DNA from: Frankia sp. AiPa1
Lineage (GTDB): Bacteria; Actinomycetota; Actinomycetes; Frankiales; Frankiaceae
Length of the DNA: 64,000 bases
Direction of reading: 5' to 3'
Assembly: GCF_023243075.1 (NCBI RefSeq)
Contig: NZ_JALKFZ020000033.1
Coordinates: forward strand, 1-64,000
Part shown: positions 8,492-16,773 of the stretch, one piece after another
How positions within the stretch are numbered: the first letter of the stretch is position 1
Layout of the letters: every line of letters starts with the position of its first letter
The notes under the pieces: generated by a model
Told to the model about the DNA's origin: nothing
The model's database searches: none
Seen by the model: only the letters and a program-made list of their open reading frames with translations
Program-made: the position numbers and the translations under genes

Positions 8492-8690
8492 ATCCGACGC
8501 ATCCTCGCGATCATCTGCGCGCTGGCCGCACTGGCGTCCAGCGCGGTGCTCGCCGCCTGCGGCAACGGCCTCGAGTCGCGAGTGCGGGACACCGCGGCAA
8601 CCTCGTCGGCCGCCCCTAGGCTGCCGACCTCGGCTGGCAACTGGACCGGCGGCGGGAGGCGAGCCGCAGCCCCGTCCACTCCCGCTCGTC
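8492..8690 (+). pseudogene. Lipoprotein signal-like remnant
   Basis: The frame from 8492 encodes a hydrophobic run ending in VLAAC, a perfect lipobox, then GNGLES and Ser/Ala-rich sequence. No in-frame start codon exists: a TGA lies at 8474-8476, while the only nearby GTG (8473) is in another frame. This looks like the decayed 5' end of a lipoprotein gene, abutting the transposase remnant. Confidence 0.3.
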
Positions 8691-9085
8691 CGAGGCGATC
8701 GCAGGCACCGAGGTCCTCACCGGCTGGCACGGCTACCTGACCCGGGACGACCACGCCGGCTGGCACCAGTACGACGACCGGATCGCCGGCGTCCAGCTCT
8801 GCGCCGCCCACCTCATCAGGGCTCTTCGGGCAGTGCTGATGCTCGCGCCGAACGTCCAGAAGCGGACCGGCCGGCTCATCGACCTACTCCGCGAGGCGAA
8901 CGGGCTGATCGTGGCCGCCCGCGCCACCGGGAGGACCCGCCTCGACCAGGAGACGGTCGACGCGCCGCGGGCCCGCTACGACACCGACGTCGAGACCGAC
9001 CGGCTGGCGAACATGTCCCGGCCCTGGAAGGACGAGAAGAACCATCCCGGCCTGATCCTGGCCCGCCGGCTCGCAGTGAAGGGCC
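8690..9085 (+). pseudogene. IS66-family transposase fragment
   Basis: One frame reads VLTGWHGYLTRDDHAGWH, then QLCAAHLIRALR, LIDLLREANGLI and RARYDTDVE, ending ARRL. These are segments of the C-terminal DDE region of IS66-type transposases. The N-terminal half is missing, and the 3' end stops at about 9085 where the sequence becomes the antisense of a TnsB-like gene. No terminal repeats were found. It is a dead fragment whose arrival probably truncated the tnsB-like gene. Confidence 0.7.
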
Positions 9086-9099
9086 GACCAGGTCCGGCT

Positions 9100-9508
9100 G
9101 TTCCTGTGAACGGTCCGCTCCGAGACCCCGAGCTCGCCGGCCTTCGCCTCCAGACAGGCCCGCAGCGGCCTGGCCGGGTCGTACTCACCGCGTGGCTCGC
9201 CGGGCCGGAGTATGTCGGCGGACCCAGACCGGTAGCCGGTGAGAAGCTCACGGACATGGCCAGCCTGCTCGGTCAGCGCCCGCCGCTGGGCGTCCGACAG
9301 CGCCGCCAACCCAACGCCACCCGCAGAAGGTTCGTCGTCGGGGCCATCGCCACCGCGCGTGCCACGAAGGCCGCCAGGCCGACGGTTCGCCACCGGTCCT
9401 GAGCGTCGCGGACGGTGAGCCTGGCGCCCTCGACCTGCACCACCTCGACGACCTCACCATCAAAGGTGAACCGCATGCCGACACGTAGCATCACCGCCTG
9501 GCTCATCC
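9100..9508 (-). pseudogene. Truncated, frameshifted TnsB-like transposase
   Basis: ATG 9508 overlaps the stop of the tnsA-like gene (ATGA). The first 65 residues (LRVGMRFTFDGEVVEVVQ, then TVRDAQDRWRTVGLAAF) match the N-terminus of TnsB/Mu-type transposases found beside TnsA in actinobacteria. After a frameshift near 9290-9300 the neighbouring frame continues with ALSDAQRRALTEQAGHVREL, AKAGELGVSERTVHR, a typical helix-turn-helix. It then breaks at about 9100 against the IS66 fragment. The catalytic DDE domain is gone, so this transposon cannot move with its own TnsB. Confidence 0.7.
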
Positions 9509-10309
9509 GCCCACCGCCTCCGCGTGTGGGCGGACAACACTCGTCCCGTCGAGAGGAACGGCCAGATCGGCGTGTAACGCGCCGCGCCAGAGCAGGTGCA
9601 GCACCGCGTGTCGGGCCATGGCAGGATGGGCTGGCCTCAGGGACCGTTCCACGTCCACGATCGCCCTTCCCCCGAAAGCCGCCCCGAGCACCCGCGGTAT
9701 CAGCGCCTCCTCGATGACCATCGGGCGCCGGTACCCGGCGAGGAACGCAACGTTGGCCAGCAGCCGCGGCGGCGCGCCATACCACTCCTCGAATGCCCAG
9801 CCGCGCGAGGCGACTGTCTCCCGCGTCCAGGCCATCAGCGCCCGCATGTCCGGGTCGTCGCGTTTACTCGCCGGCTTGACATCCGCCACAGTCACCCCGC
9901 CGTCGCCGCTCACGACCAGCAGGTCCGGTACATGCCGGCGGATCCGGTCACCATCCGCGCCGACCAGCAGGAATGGCTGCGCGGCGATGCCCACCACAGC
10001 CGCGTCGAAGTCCGCCAACATGATCCGAGCCAGCTCAAGACGACTCTCGTAGATCACCAGGCGGTTGACGGTAGACGACCAGTACCAGCCCGAATAATGC
10101 CTGCGGCCCTTGTACCAGCGGAACTCCCGCACCGGCAGACACTCCGCCAGATCCTCCACGGCGACACGATCCAATGACGTGTCCACCTCGACACCGGCCC
10201 CCGACCGGTACCGCACCCGGACACGTCGCCCAGACCACGACGAACCGCCAACCACCCGATCATGGTTACACCGTGCACCGCCGAACCCGAGGGCGCCACG
10301 CCGACCCAC
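9503..10309 (-). CDS. tnsA: TnsA-like heteromeric transposase endonuclease subunit
   Basis: A 268-residue protein; GTG 10309 is the chosen start. It carries the actinobacterial TnsA layout: FRWYKGRRHYSGWYWSS, YESRLELARIMLADFD (catalytic Glu), RRHVPDLLVV (Asp) and VTVADVKPA (Lys). Together these form the PD-(D/E)xK active site, which nicks the 5' ends of Tn7-like elements. Its start lies immediately inside a transposon end at 10316-10386, and tnsB overlaps its stop. This is the standard order for a Tn7/Tn5053-type element. tnsB is broken, and no tnsC or tniQ is seen, so the element is immobile unless helped in trans. Family assignment is strong. Confidence 0.85.
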   Translation of the reverse strand: MGRRGALGFGGARCNHDRVVGGSSWSGRRVRVRYRSGAGVEVDTSLDRVAVEDLAECLPVREFRWYKGRRHYSGWYWSSTVNRLVIYESRLELARIMLADFDAAVVGIAAQPFLLVGADGDRIRRHVPDLLVVSGDGGVTVADVKPASKRDDPDMRALMAWTRETVASRGWAFEEWYGAPPRLLANVAFLAGYRRPMVIEEALIPRVLGAAFGGRAIVDVERSLRPAHPAMARHAVLHLLWRGALHADLAVPLDGTSVVRPHAEAVGG

Positions 10310-10315
10310 TTCTCA

Positions 10316-10386
10316 CTGATCTGTCGGTCGGCGACAGATCAGTGACATCTCTTTTGAGAAACTGTCATCTCTTTTGAGAACCTACA
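10316..10386 (-). mobile_element. Tn7-like transposon terminal region (tnsA side)
   Basis: Reading outward on the minus strand the element ends with TGTAGG at 10386. Inside are two tandem 18-bp repeats ending CTCTTTTGAGAA (10343-10360 and 10363-10380). Next comes a perfect 11-bp inverted repeat (10316-10326 and 10332-10342, arms CTGATCTGTCG and its complement). Tandem 18-22 bp transposase sites and a TGT terminus are typical of Tn7-like ends. A closely similar end lies at 21049-21118. Confidence 0.8.
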
Positions 10387-10436
10387 AAATCCTCTTTAAC
10401 TGGCAGCGTGCTGTTATTCGAACCTTGCCGTATTCG
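10387..10436 (+). repeat. Dispersed cargo repeat, copy A (5' end removed by transposon)
   Basis: The transposon end at 10386 abuts AAATC (10387-10391). This is followed by TTTAACTGGC, GTTATTCGAACC and, at the end, TATTCG, which are the blocks shared by all copies. It points rightward toward the Mrr-like gene at 10632. The CGAAT block that opens other copies is missing because the transposon occupies it. Confidence 0.85.
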
Positions 10437-10631
10437 CGATCGACCGTTCGGTCTCGGTCCGAGATACCGGGCGGGGCTGCCTCAGCCAGCGCGGCCGGGC
10501 GCGGCCCTCACCGCCGGATGCGGCGCTCGATGCAGCCCGCCTGCGCAGCGGTCTTGGCCGCGCTTGAGTCCACCTCGGGAGCAGCAGCACCCTGTGCGGG
10601 CCTCGGCCGAGTGTCGTGTCACAATGATCCC

Positions 10632-11084
10632 GTGTCGGGCGGCGCCTCGGCCTCCGGCTGGGCCGGAGACCCCCACAGCTACGAGCTGCGCGTGCTCGAC
10701 CTGCTTGCGCGCGAGCAAGGCCCGGCCGGGAGCGTGCGGGGCAACCACCACGAGGTTCTGGTGGGTGACGCGAGATACACCGTTGACGGCACACTCCGCT
10801 TTGAGCAGGTCGGGGTTCAATTTCTGGTCATCGTTGAGTGCAAGCTCCTCCGCAGGAGGGTGGAGCGGCGTCAGGTTCAAATTCTGTCTGACACACTCGA
10901 AGACGTGCATGCACAGAAGGCAATTTTCGTCACGTCGACAGGGTTTCAATCGGGTGCCGTGGAGCTGGCCACAAGGCGAAGAATAGCTCTCGCTATATCC
11001 AACGGAGAAGCCCTTCATTTCTCGGTAGAGATAACAGCGGCGTGCGCCCAAAATTGCAACAGATGCTACGTACTTGCAGCATGA
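10632..11084 (+). CDS. Mrr-like restriction endonuclease
   Basis: GTG 10632 gives 150 residues. The core matches Mrr/type IV restriction nucleases of the PD-(D/E)xK superfamily. It has YTVDGTLRF (Asp), FLVIVECKLL (Glu-x-Lys), then a helix and KAIFVTSTGFQSGAVELA, which is the characteristic fvTt..f...A motif. Mrr proteins cut DNA carrying foreign methylation. At 150 residues this is shorter than classical Mrr and has no separate winged-helix domain, so specificity may come from a partner or be reduced. It stands alone, 196 bp downstream of repeat copy A. The C-terminus carries several cysteines. Family assignment good; in vivo target unknown. Confidence 0.75.
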   Translation: MSGGASASGWAGDPHSYELRVLDLLAREQGPAGSVRGNHHEVLVGDARYTVDGTLRFEQVGVQFLVIVECKLLRRRVERRQVQILSDTLEDVHAQKAIFVTSTGFQSGAVELATRRRIALAISNGEALHFSVEITAACAQNCNRCYVLAA

Positions 11085-11431
11085 AGGTTCTTTCGATCCT
11101 CTCCCACCGGACCCCACGTGTCCCGGCGCCAGCGCCGCGCAGGGCTCTCGCCTCCTTTTCTTGGCGACGCTGATTGCGAACAAAGATCAGGCGGCTGGCG
11201 GAGGCTCGGATCCGGACCCAGCGGTCTGCCAACGAGGTGGCTTGGCCGTGAGCGATGTTGCCCCTCGCAGAGAGGCAGCACGCAGAGGGTGTGGGCTCAG
11301 CAGGCGGTATCTAGGAGGACGTCCAGTTCTTCACCGGGGTCACCTTCAGGCCGCCCGCATGCAGGCAGGAGACTGGATCTTCAGGGGAGGTACTGCGGCG
11401 GTGAGATCACTGGCGCCAGGTTGGGGTGCGT
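11085..11431. other. Non-coding spacer
   Basis: Between the converging Mrr-like and transglutaminase-like genes. No gene, RNA, repeat or terminator could be supported. Confidence 0.4.
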
Positions 11432-12307
11432 CTATCGCCACCCGGGAAGGGGAGCGACCCGGCGGGGCCGTGGAGTGCCTGCCGGGAGTGGGATCTCGTC
11501 GAGTCGCACGGCGTGGCGGACGCTGTCTGTCCCAGCGAGGCCGTACCTGTGGTCGCCATCGTCGGTGCGTTCCTCGGGTAGACCACGTACCGCTTCTACA
11601 AGCGCGGCGGTGCGCCGCGTGGGCAGCGCCGTGGCGGCGCTGGGCGCCAGTTTGTCGGCGAGCAGCGATACGACCACCGACGCGATGTTGATACCGCGAC
11701 GGACATACGGCTCGTCCGCTGAGCCCACGGTGGGGTGGTCGAGCACCTGGGCCGAGGCGTGCCGGGTCGCCAGCGCGTAGGTCAAGAGCGTGTCCTGACG
11801 TCGGGTCCCAACCACGACCGGGCCGCGGTCTTCGTCCACGTCCTCGGCGAAGGCGAAGGCAGGCCCACCGCTGTGGCCATCGTCATCGAGGTACTGGCCC
11901 ACAGTGGGGTCAACGAGGATCTGCGATCTGGGCAGCCAGACCACCGTGTGGCCGTGGAGTAGGCCGTCCTGCCACCAGGCGGGCAGCGAGCTGTGGATAT
12001 CTGTCCGGCCGGTGCGCAGATCGGTGCTGGCCAGCTCAACGACCCGGACTTGGGCGGTCATCCCGAGCTGGGCGTAGGCGTACGCCAGCGTCAGGCAGTC
12101 ATCGACGCACCGCTCAGCGGGGAGCTGCTGCTGCCCGACCGCGATCAGGTCGAGCAGCAGCGCTGGAAGGGCGCCGAGAAACATCGGATCCGACGGCGGC
12201 ATCCTCGCTAGCACCGCCTCGACACGGACGGCGGCCCATTCCCACGGCGTCGCGGGCGAACCGCCTCCCGACAGATCGGACCTTTGCCGGGCCGGCCCAA
12301 TACCCAC
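11432..12307 (-). CDS. Transglutaminase/cysteine-protease-like protein
   Basis: Putative GTG start at 12307; ATG 12202 is a later option. The product of about 291 residues has a papain/transglutaminase-type series. A Cys-containing helix (ERCVDDCLTLAYAYAQLGM) comes first, then GHTVVWLP (His) and ILVDPTVGQY (Asp), in the usual Cys-His-Asp order. A Gly/Asp-rich region and a basic C-terminus follow. Transglutaminase-like domains occur both in toxins and in housekeeping enzymes, so the role is open. It is the only gene oriented to match the inverted repeat copy B, 259 bp upstream. Catalytic residues are inferred from motif order, not alignment. Confidence 0.6.
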   Translation of the reverse strand: MGIGPARQRSDLSGGGSPATPWEWAAVRVEAVLARMPPSDPMFLGALPALLLDLIAVGQQQLPAERCVDDCLTLAYAYAQLGMTAQVRVVELASTDLRTGRTDIHSSLPAWWQDGLLHGHTVVWLPRSQILVDPTVGQYLDDDGHSGGPAFAFAEDVDEDRGPVVVGTRRQDTLLTYALATRHASAQVLDHPTVGSADEPYVRRGINIASVVVSLLADKLAPSAATALPTRRTAALVEAVRGLPEERTDDGDHRYGLAGTDSVRHAVRLDEIPLPAGTPRPRRVAPLPGWR

Positions 12308-12565
12308 CCCTTCAGCATGACGCCTGCGTGCACCCGTGCACAGCCTTTTGACATCGGCACGATGTAGTCCGCCTTCCCGCTGGTCCGCGCAGCCAGGTCC
12401 TGGCGGCCGAACCGCCCACGAGCCATGGCCCTGCTGTGGCCTGCGAGAGACCGGTGTCAACCCTGGCGATCCCCGCGCCGATGGTCCCGACGGGTCTGCC
12501 GGCCAAGCGCGAGCCGGCAATCCCGGCCACTGGTACATCGGAAGCGAGTCCGAAGTGTCGTATCA

Positions 12566-12622
12566 AGAATACGCCGGGGTTCGGATACGAGCATTCCGCC
12601 AGTCAATAGAGTTTATTTCCGA
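12566..12622 (-). repeat. Dispersed cargo repeat, copy B (inverted)
   Basis: On the minus strand it shows TTGACTGGC, then ATCCGAACCC and GTATTC at the end, in the same order and spacing as the plus-strand copies, with several substitutions. It is the only inverted copy. It also precedes the only minus-strand gene in this stretch (11432-12307), so repeat and gene keep the same relative orientation. Confidence 0.75.
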
Positions 12623-12853
12623 GACCCAGACTCGATGTCGCTTTTGTTTACTACCGCACAGGCGTCCGCTTCAGGTGCGGACCGCACTGCGCCACGTGTA
12701 CTACCGGCCAGGAGAGAATCGGCGGCGATTCGTACGCGAGGTCCTGCGGCAGGCGAACCGATCTCAGCAGCACGGCTTCGAGGAGGCTGGGACGGCGTGG
12801 CACCCATAATTTTCTACAGATGCCCTCCGATCTCGGAGGCAAAGCCGGCCGTC
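12623..12853. other. Spacer between repeat copies B and C
   Basis: No gene could be supported. The facing copies B and C leave about 230 bp without a clear reading frame; it may be decayed cargo. Confidence 0.35.
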
Positions 12854-12900
12854 CGAATAAATCCTAGACTGGTGGAGTGCTGTTATCGACTCCCGATAGG
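12854..12900 (+). repeat. Dispersed cargo repeat, copy C
   Basis: Begins CGAATAAATCCTAG at 12854 and continues with ACTGGTGGAGTGCTGTTAT. A few bases are missing in the TTGACT block, and it diverges after GTTAT. The GTG inside it (12877) is the only start codon in frame with the following nuclease fragment, so the fragment is joined directly to the repeat. Confidence 0.8.
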
Positions 12901-13386
12901 ACGCTCAAGAGCATGCGGATCACGGGTTCCGAGTCAACGAAAGAACCGGACATACTCGCAACGCGACTCGTCGACACCCCGGTGCTGGCAGCGGAGGGTG
13001 AGAGGCTGCCGTTGCCCTCGATCGTCGTAGTCGAGATCAAGAGGCCGATGCGGAATGACGCATCGGAAGACAAGGATCCGATCGCTCAGTCACTCGACTA
13101 CGTGAAGCGCGTGCGCAATGGCGGTGTGTTGACGGCCTCGGGGCGCCCAATCCCAGCGTCACGGGATTCGCCGGCATTCTGTTACATCCTGGCTGACCTC
13201 ACGCCGACCCTAGTGAACAGGTGCGAATACGCGAACCTGCGGCCGACTTATGACGGCCAAGGCTATTTCGGCTTTAACGAGCCAGCGAAGGCGTACATAG
13301 AGGTCATGAACTTCGACAGACTAGTGAACGCCGCCACAGAGCGGAACAGGGCGTTCTTTGACAAGCTGGGACTGCCATCAAGCTAG
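12877..13386 (+). pseudogene. C-terminal fragment of an ATPase-nuclease protein
   Basis: About 170 codons with clear protein character from residue 13. EPDIL provides an Asp, VVVEIKRPMR a Glu-x-Lys, and GRPI, FCYILADLTP, GYFGFNEP and RNRAFFDKLGLP follow. I recognise these as the C-terminal PD-(D/E)xK-like domain of long proteins with an N-terminal HSP90-type ATPase. Only the C-terminal domain remains and the N-terminal ATPase is missing. The fusion point is inside repeat copy C, so the loss may have happened by recombination at the repeat. It may be a fragment or a mini-nuclease. Family memory is moderate; truncation is supported by abrupt homology loss at the repeat. Confidence 0.55.
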
Positions 13387-13500
13387 GCTAGTAGCGCAAG
13401 TCTTCTGTTGCGTGGCCAGAAGAAGGAAAGTGCGGGACCGCCCAGTGGCGCGAGAGGGTCCAGACGTGCCCGATAATCCCACCCTGCCCACGTTTTGCTC

Positions 13501-13554
13501 CGAATAAATCCTAGTTGACTGGCAGAGTGCTGTTATTCGAACCCTGCGGTATTC
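13501..13554 (+). repeat. Dispersed cargo repeat, copy D (best copy)
   Basis: Starts CGAATAAATCCTAGTTGACT. It contains an inverted heptamer pair CGAATAA (13501-13507) and TTATTCG (13533-13539), then GGTATTC near the end. This makes it the most complete representative. The HNH nuclease gene starts 119 bp downstream in the same direction. Confidence 0.9.
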
Positions 13555-13672
13555 CTCGCCAGTCGGCGATCTTGAGTCAGCGGCGGGCATCGAAGGTTGC
13601 GTCTGGTACCAGTCGCCGGATCTCGGTGCGACTCCGGTGCTGCCAGCCCGTGGGCGATGTTGAATTGCCTTG

Positions 13673-14581
13673 ATGGACAGCGTCGAGTTACTTGATCGTC
13701 TGGGTCGGTTGCGTCGAGCCCATGTGGGTGCGGTCCGGGTGCCCCACAAGCCGTTGCTGTTGCTGTGGCTGTTCGGCCGGCTTGCCACGACGGGTAGCAG
13801 CATCGCGAGCTATGCCGCCGCCGAGGAGCCGGTCAACGGGCTGATCAATCAGTTCGGTCCGCCGGTGCGGCGCGCGACGACGCGGCAGCGGGCAGCGATG
13901 CCGTTCGTGCATCTGGAGCGGGAGCTGTGGGATCTTCGCGACGCCGCCGGTGATCCGCTTGGCCACGAGGTGCCCGAGCGACGTCGGTTCCTGCTCGATC
14001 TCGGCGCGACCGGCCGACTTCATGAAGACGTCGAGCGGCTGCTCGCCGATCCAGCCACCTTCGCCGCCGCGACCAGGCTGCTGCTCGCCCGCCACTTCAC
14101 CTCCGCCCTGGCACCGATCATCTGCGACACCGTCGGCCTCGACGTGGCTACGTCGGTCGAGGACTCCCGCCTGGCGGTGGTGAGCAGGCGCCGGCGCAGC
14201 GCCGCGTTCACCGAACGGGTACTGCGGGTCTACGCCTACTCCTGCGCTGCCTGCGGCTTCGACGGCCGGGTCGGACCGGTCCCCGTCGGTGTCGAGGCCG
14301 CCCACGTGCGCTGGCACAGCCAACACGGCCCCGACGACGTTGCCAACGGGCTGGCGCTGTGCTCGTTGCACCACACACTGCTCGACCTCGGCGTCCTCGG
14401 CCTCACCCCCGACCGCCGGCTGAAGGTGTCCGAGCTCTACATCGCCCAGGCGCCAGCCGGTCGGGCGATTTACGACCTCGCCGGACGCCCGCTCGCCTTA
14501 CCCCGCCCCGGCGAACCCTCTGTGGACGTCGAGCACATCACCTGGCACGACCGCCAGGTCTTCCGCAGCTACGCGGCCTGA
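13673..14581 (+). CDS. Phosphorothioated-DNA-dependent HNH restriction endonuclease
   Basis: A 302-residue protein; ATG 13673 is preferred over the TTG one codon earlier. The N-terminal half (VPHKPLLLLWLFGRL, later PFVHLERELWDL) is the sulfur-binding domain type seen in ScoMcrA/SprMcrA enzymes. The C-terminal HNH module runs from about residue 190: CAACGF zinc ligands, EAAHVRWH, then NGLALCSLHHTLLDLG with the catalytic HNH residues. Such type IV enzymes cleave DNA carrying dnd-type phosphorothioate and so exclude modified invaders. No dnd genes occur in this window, consistent with a stand-alone restriction role. It lies directly downstream of repeat copy D. The assignment is confident. Confidence 0.85.
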   Translation: MDSVELLDRLGRLRRAHVGAVRVPHKPLLLLWLFGRLATTGSSIASYAAAEEPVNGLINQFGPPVRRATTRQRAAMPFVHLERELWDLRDAAGDPLGHEVPERRRFLLDLGATGRLHEDVERLLADPATFAAATRLLLARHFTSALAPIICDTVGLDVATSVEDSRLAVVSRRRRSAAFTERVLRVYAYSCAACGFDGRVGPVPVGVEAAHVRWHSQHGPDDVANGLALCSLHHTLLDLGVLGLTPDRRLKVSELYIAQAPAGRAIYDLAGRPLALPRPGEPSVDVEHITWHDRQVFRSYAA

Positions 14582-14617
14582 AGGACTGGGACCAGCCACC
14601 GAAGGACCGTCCGGGAT

Positions 14618-14630
14618 GACAATAATTGTC
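14618..14630. promoter_or_regulatory. Perfect 13-bp palindrome upstream of the 14681 gene
   Basis: GACAATAATTGTC is a perfect dyad about one base centred at 14624. It is unusually AT-rich and lies between the HNH gene stop and the start of the next gene. It could be an operator. No regulator gene is adjacent. Confidence 0.35.
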
Positions 14631-14680
14631 TTGAAGCCTCACCAGCTGTTACCTATGGTTGGGCGTGCGTCGGTAGCGGA

Positions 14681-16429
14681 TTGAAAGCGGAACGGCGGAA
14701 TACCTGGGTGGCAGGTCAGGGCAACGGTCGGCGGCTCATCCGTGCGCGTACGGCACTCCGCAGGGCCCAGCGTGCCGAGGCGAGGCTCGGGCAGCGGGCG
14801 GATCGGCGCGGGGCACGCGTTCCACTGACCGTGGCAGGGTTCGAGGCCGCCGTCCAGGACCGTGGGCACGACGGCATCGCCGAGGCGCTGATCGCTCGCC
14901 ACAACCAGCGCATGCAACGGGCCATCGACGCTGGACACGTCATGCAGACCATCAGCCTGCCGCTGTTGACCAACCAGTTCTTCATGGAACTCGCGGCCGA
15001 GGAACTGGGTGCGAACCCGCAGCGTCCTCCCATCCAGTCTGGCCCGACCTGGCCGGACCACCTGGCCTGGGGCCTGGACAGCGTTGTCGCCGCGGTGCGC
15101 CTCATGATCTGCTTGCAGCCGGTCGGCGCGTGTATCGTCGCCCGAACTCAGCTGGAACGATGGTCGTCGAATCTACAGTTCAACAGCGGCATCGATCAGC
15201 AGTCCGGCGAGTCGACCGTGGACTGGCTCAACCGGCTCTGGGCCGCGTCCGGCGTCCGGCCGCCGGACGGGGTCAAGACTCCTGTTGGTGAGCTGTTCGC
15301 CGATCTCAGTGAGCTTCTGCACGGGCGTGGCCGTCTGATGCCACTGGTATGGCTTGATGTCGCCGACGTCACCGCCACGCCGTCGAGTGAGCACGTGCAG
15401 CTACTGGAGACGATCAGTGATGCGCTGATCGTCAGCCTCAGCCTCATACGCACCGGATTGGCTACCGCAGCGGAGGAGAAGGGCTTCGAGGTCCTCGCGG
15501 AGACTATAAACAGGTTGCGGCTCGTCGCGCCTGCTCATGGCTGGATTTCTGATCTTCGGGCTTTCCTGTGGCCGCTGGTGCTTTGGTTCATTCAGGAGCC
15601 GGTTGTGAAGGGCACGCTCGGCGGGATGGCCGTCGCGCACCGGCGGGTCGTCTCTGCGATGCGAGCGGGCCGGCAACCGGCCGAGCCCGCCGAGCTGTGG
15701 CCCGTCTTCAGCTTCGGCGCCCACCGTTTCCGTGCCCTCGTCACCGCCATCGTCGCCTACGAGTCGGAGCGGAGGACTTTCGGTGACCAGTTCGAGGAAG
15801 ACGGATTGGAGGAGGCTCAGGCTGAAGCCGTGCTCGCGGGCGAGATGGCGGCAGTCCTGGCCAGGTGGCTGCGTGAGGATCCTGACATGTGCTCGCCCGC
15901 CAATGCTCTGGCAGTCTGCGCCTCGGGCCTGTGCTCCGCGCAGTGGCTATGGCTTGAAGACGACGATCGCGCCATGGGTTGTCTGCGCTGCGTCGTGGAG
16001 CAGGTGGCCCGCGCGCGGACCTGGCGGCTACGACCGGACCGCGCTCGCAAGATCGAAGCCAACCCGAACTCCACTCCACGCGATTGGATCGAGGGAGCCG
16101 GCTGGCGCCGGCTGAACCTGCTGAACCGCGCGCTCGGCGAGTTCGCGCACGGGTCGACTCAGACAAACTGGAACATCGCCCGTGATGCGCTCGTCGCTAT
16201 CCAGGACGCCGCCGACGACGAGGAAGCACAGTACACGGGCCGCACGCATGCCATCAACGCCATGATCTTCATCCTGTCTGCCGAGTGCGCTGCCTGGGCC
16301 GACACCTTCGGCAACCACCTCGGTGACGCGTACCGCCGCGTCATTCGGATCGACGAGGCCCACGCCGACAAAGCGATCGAGGAACTTATGTACAGGGCCT
16401 GGGAGAAGCGCCGGACCCCTGTTCGATAA
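14681..16429 (+). CDS. Large helical hypothetical protein in the HNH cassette
   Basis: A TTG start at 14681 gives 582 residues; GTG 14708 is an alternative. The sequence is rich in Ala, Leu and Trp and largely helical. Segments such as LERWSSNLQFNSG and AAWADTFGNHLGDAYRRVI look conserved, but no domain I can name is visible. One hydrophobic stretch (FLWPLVLWFIQEPV, near residue 290) could be a buried helix rather than a membrane span. It follows the phosphorothioate-dependent nuclease by 99 bp in the same direction and within the same repeat-bounded cassette. It may be a partner protein, an independent defence gene or a sensor. Function unknown. Confidence 0.7.
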   Translation: MKAERRNTWVAGQGNGRRLIRARTALRRAQRAEARLGQRADRRGARVPLTVAGFEAAVQDRGHDGIAEALIARHNQRMQRAIDAGHVMQTISLPLLTNQFFMELAAEELGANPQRPPIQSGPTWPDHLAWGLDSVVAAVRLMICLQPVGACIVARTQLERWSSNLQFNSGIDQQSGESTVDWLNRLWAASGVRPPDGVKTPVGELFADLSELLHGRGRLMPLVWLDVADVTATPSSEHVQLLETISDALIVSLSLIRTGLATAAEEKGFEVLAETINRLRLVAPAHGWISDLRAFLWPLVLWFIQEPVVKGTLGGMAVAHRRVVSAMRAGRQPAEPAELWPVFSFGAHRFRALVTAIVAYESERRTFGDQFEEDGLEEAQAEAVLAGEMAAVLARWLREDPDMCSPANALAVCASGLCSAQWLWLEDDDRAMGCLRCVVEQVARARTWRLRPDRARKIEANPNSTPRDWIEGAGWRRLNLLNRALGEFAHGSTQTNWNIARDALVAIQDAADDEEAQYTGRTHAINAMIFILSAECAAWADTFGNHLGDAYRRVIRIDEAHADKAIEELMYRAWEKRRTPVR

Positions 16430-16456
16430 CAACCATGACCGGCGTTGAGACTGGTA

Positions 16457-16511
16457 CGAATAAATCTCAGGTGGCTGACAGGAAGCCGTTATCCGAATCC
16501 TGCAATGTTCG
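16457..16511 (+). repeat. Dispersed cargo repeat, copy E
   Basis: CGAATAAATCTCAG opens the copy. GGCTGACAGG, GTTATCCGAATCC and a final TGTTCG follow at the expected spacing. It is more diverged than copy D and shares AATCTCAG with the partial copy H at 28951. The AbiJ-like gene starts 262 bp downstream. Confidence 0.8.
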
Positions 16512-16773
16512 ACGACCTTGATGCTGCGTGGTGCCGGAACGGGTGGGGTCTCAACGCTTGGAGCCCGCCCAGGCTCGACAGCGGGTTGCCGGACTCTGCT
16601 GACGTACCTGCACAGGTCGTTGGGAGGGCTGGGCCAGTATGGGGGACGAGTAGCAGCGCTGCAGCGCTTGCGGGCAAAGCGTCGCCCTTCCGCGAGGGGA
16701 GACGTCCCACCTGCACCGTAGCCCACGTCGGTCGCGAACGGTGCGGTCTCGTCGTAGGCATCTGTAAGAATCT

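Noticed and set aside
8430..9402. An intact plus-strand gene across the IS66 remnant.
   Set aside because: Only the part to about 9085 has transposase character; the rest is antisense to the tnsB-like fragment.
13501..13554. The repeat contains TTATTCGAACCC, which looks like a tRNA T-loop.
   Set aside because: No acceptor, D or anticodon stems can be drawn around it, and only part of the block is conserved in copies B, C and E.
13501..13554. TTGACT in the repeat as a -35 promoter box.
   Set aside because: No TANNNT -10 box lies at 16-19 bp, and several copies change TTGACT. A promoter role is possible but not supported by eye.
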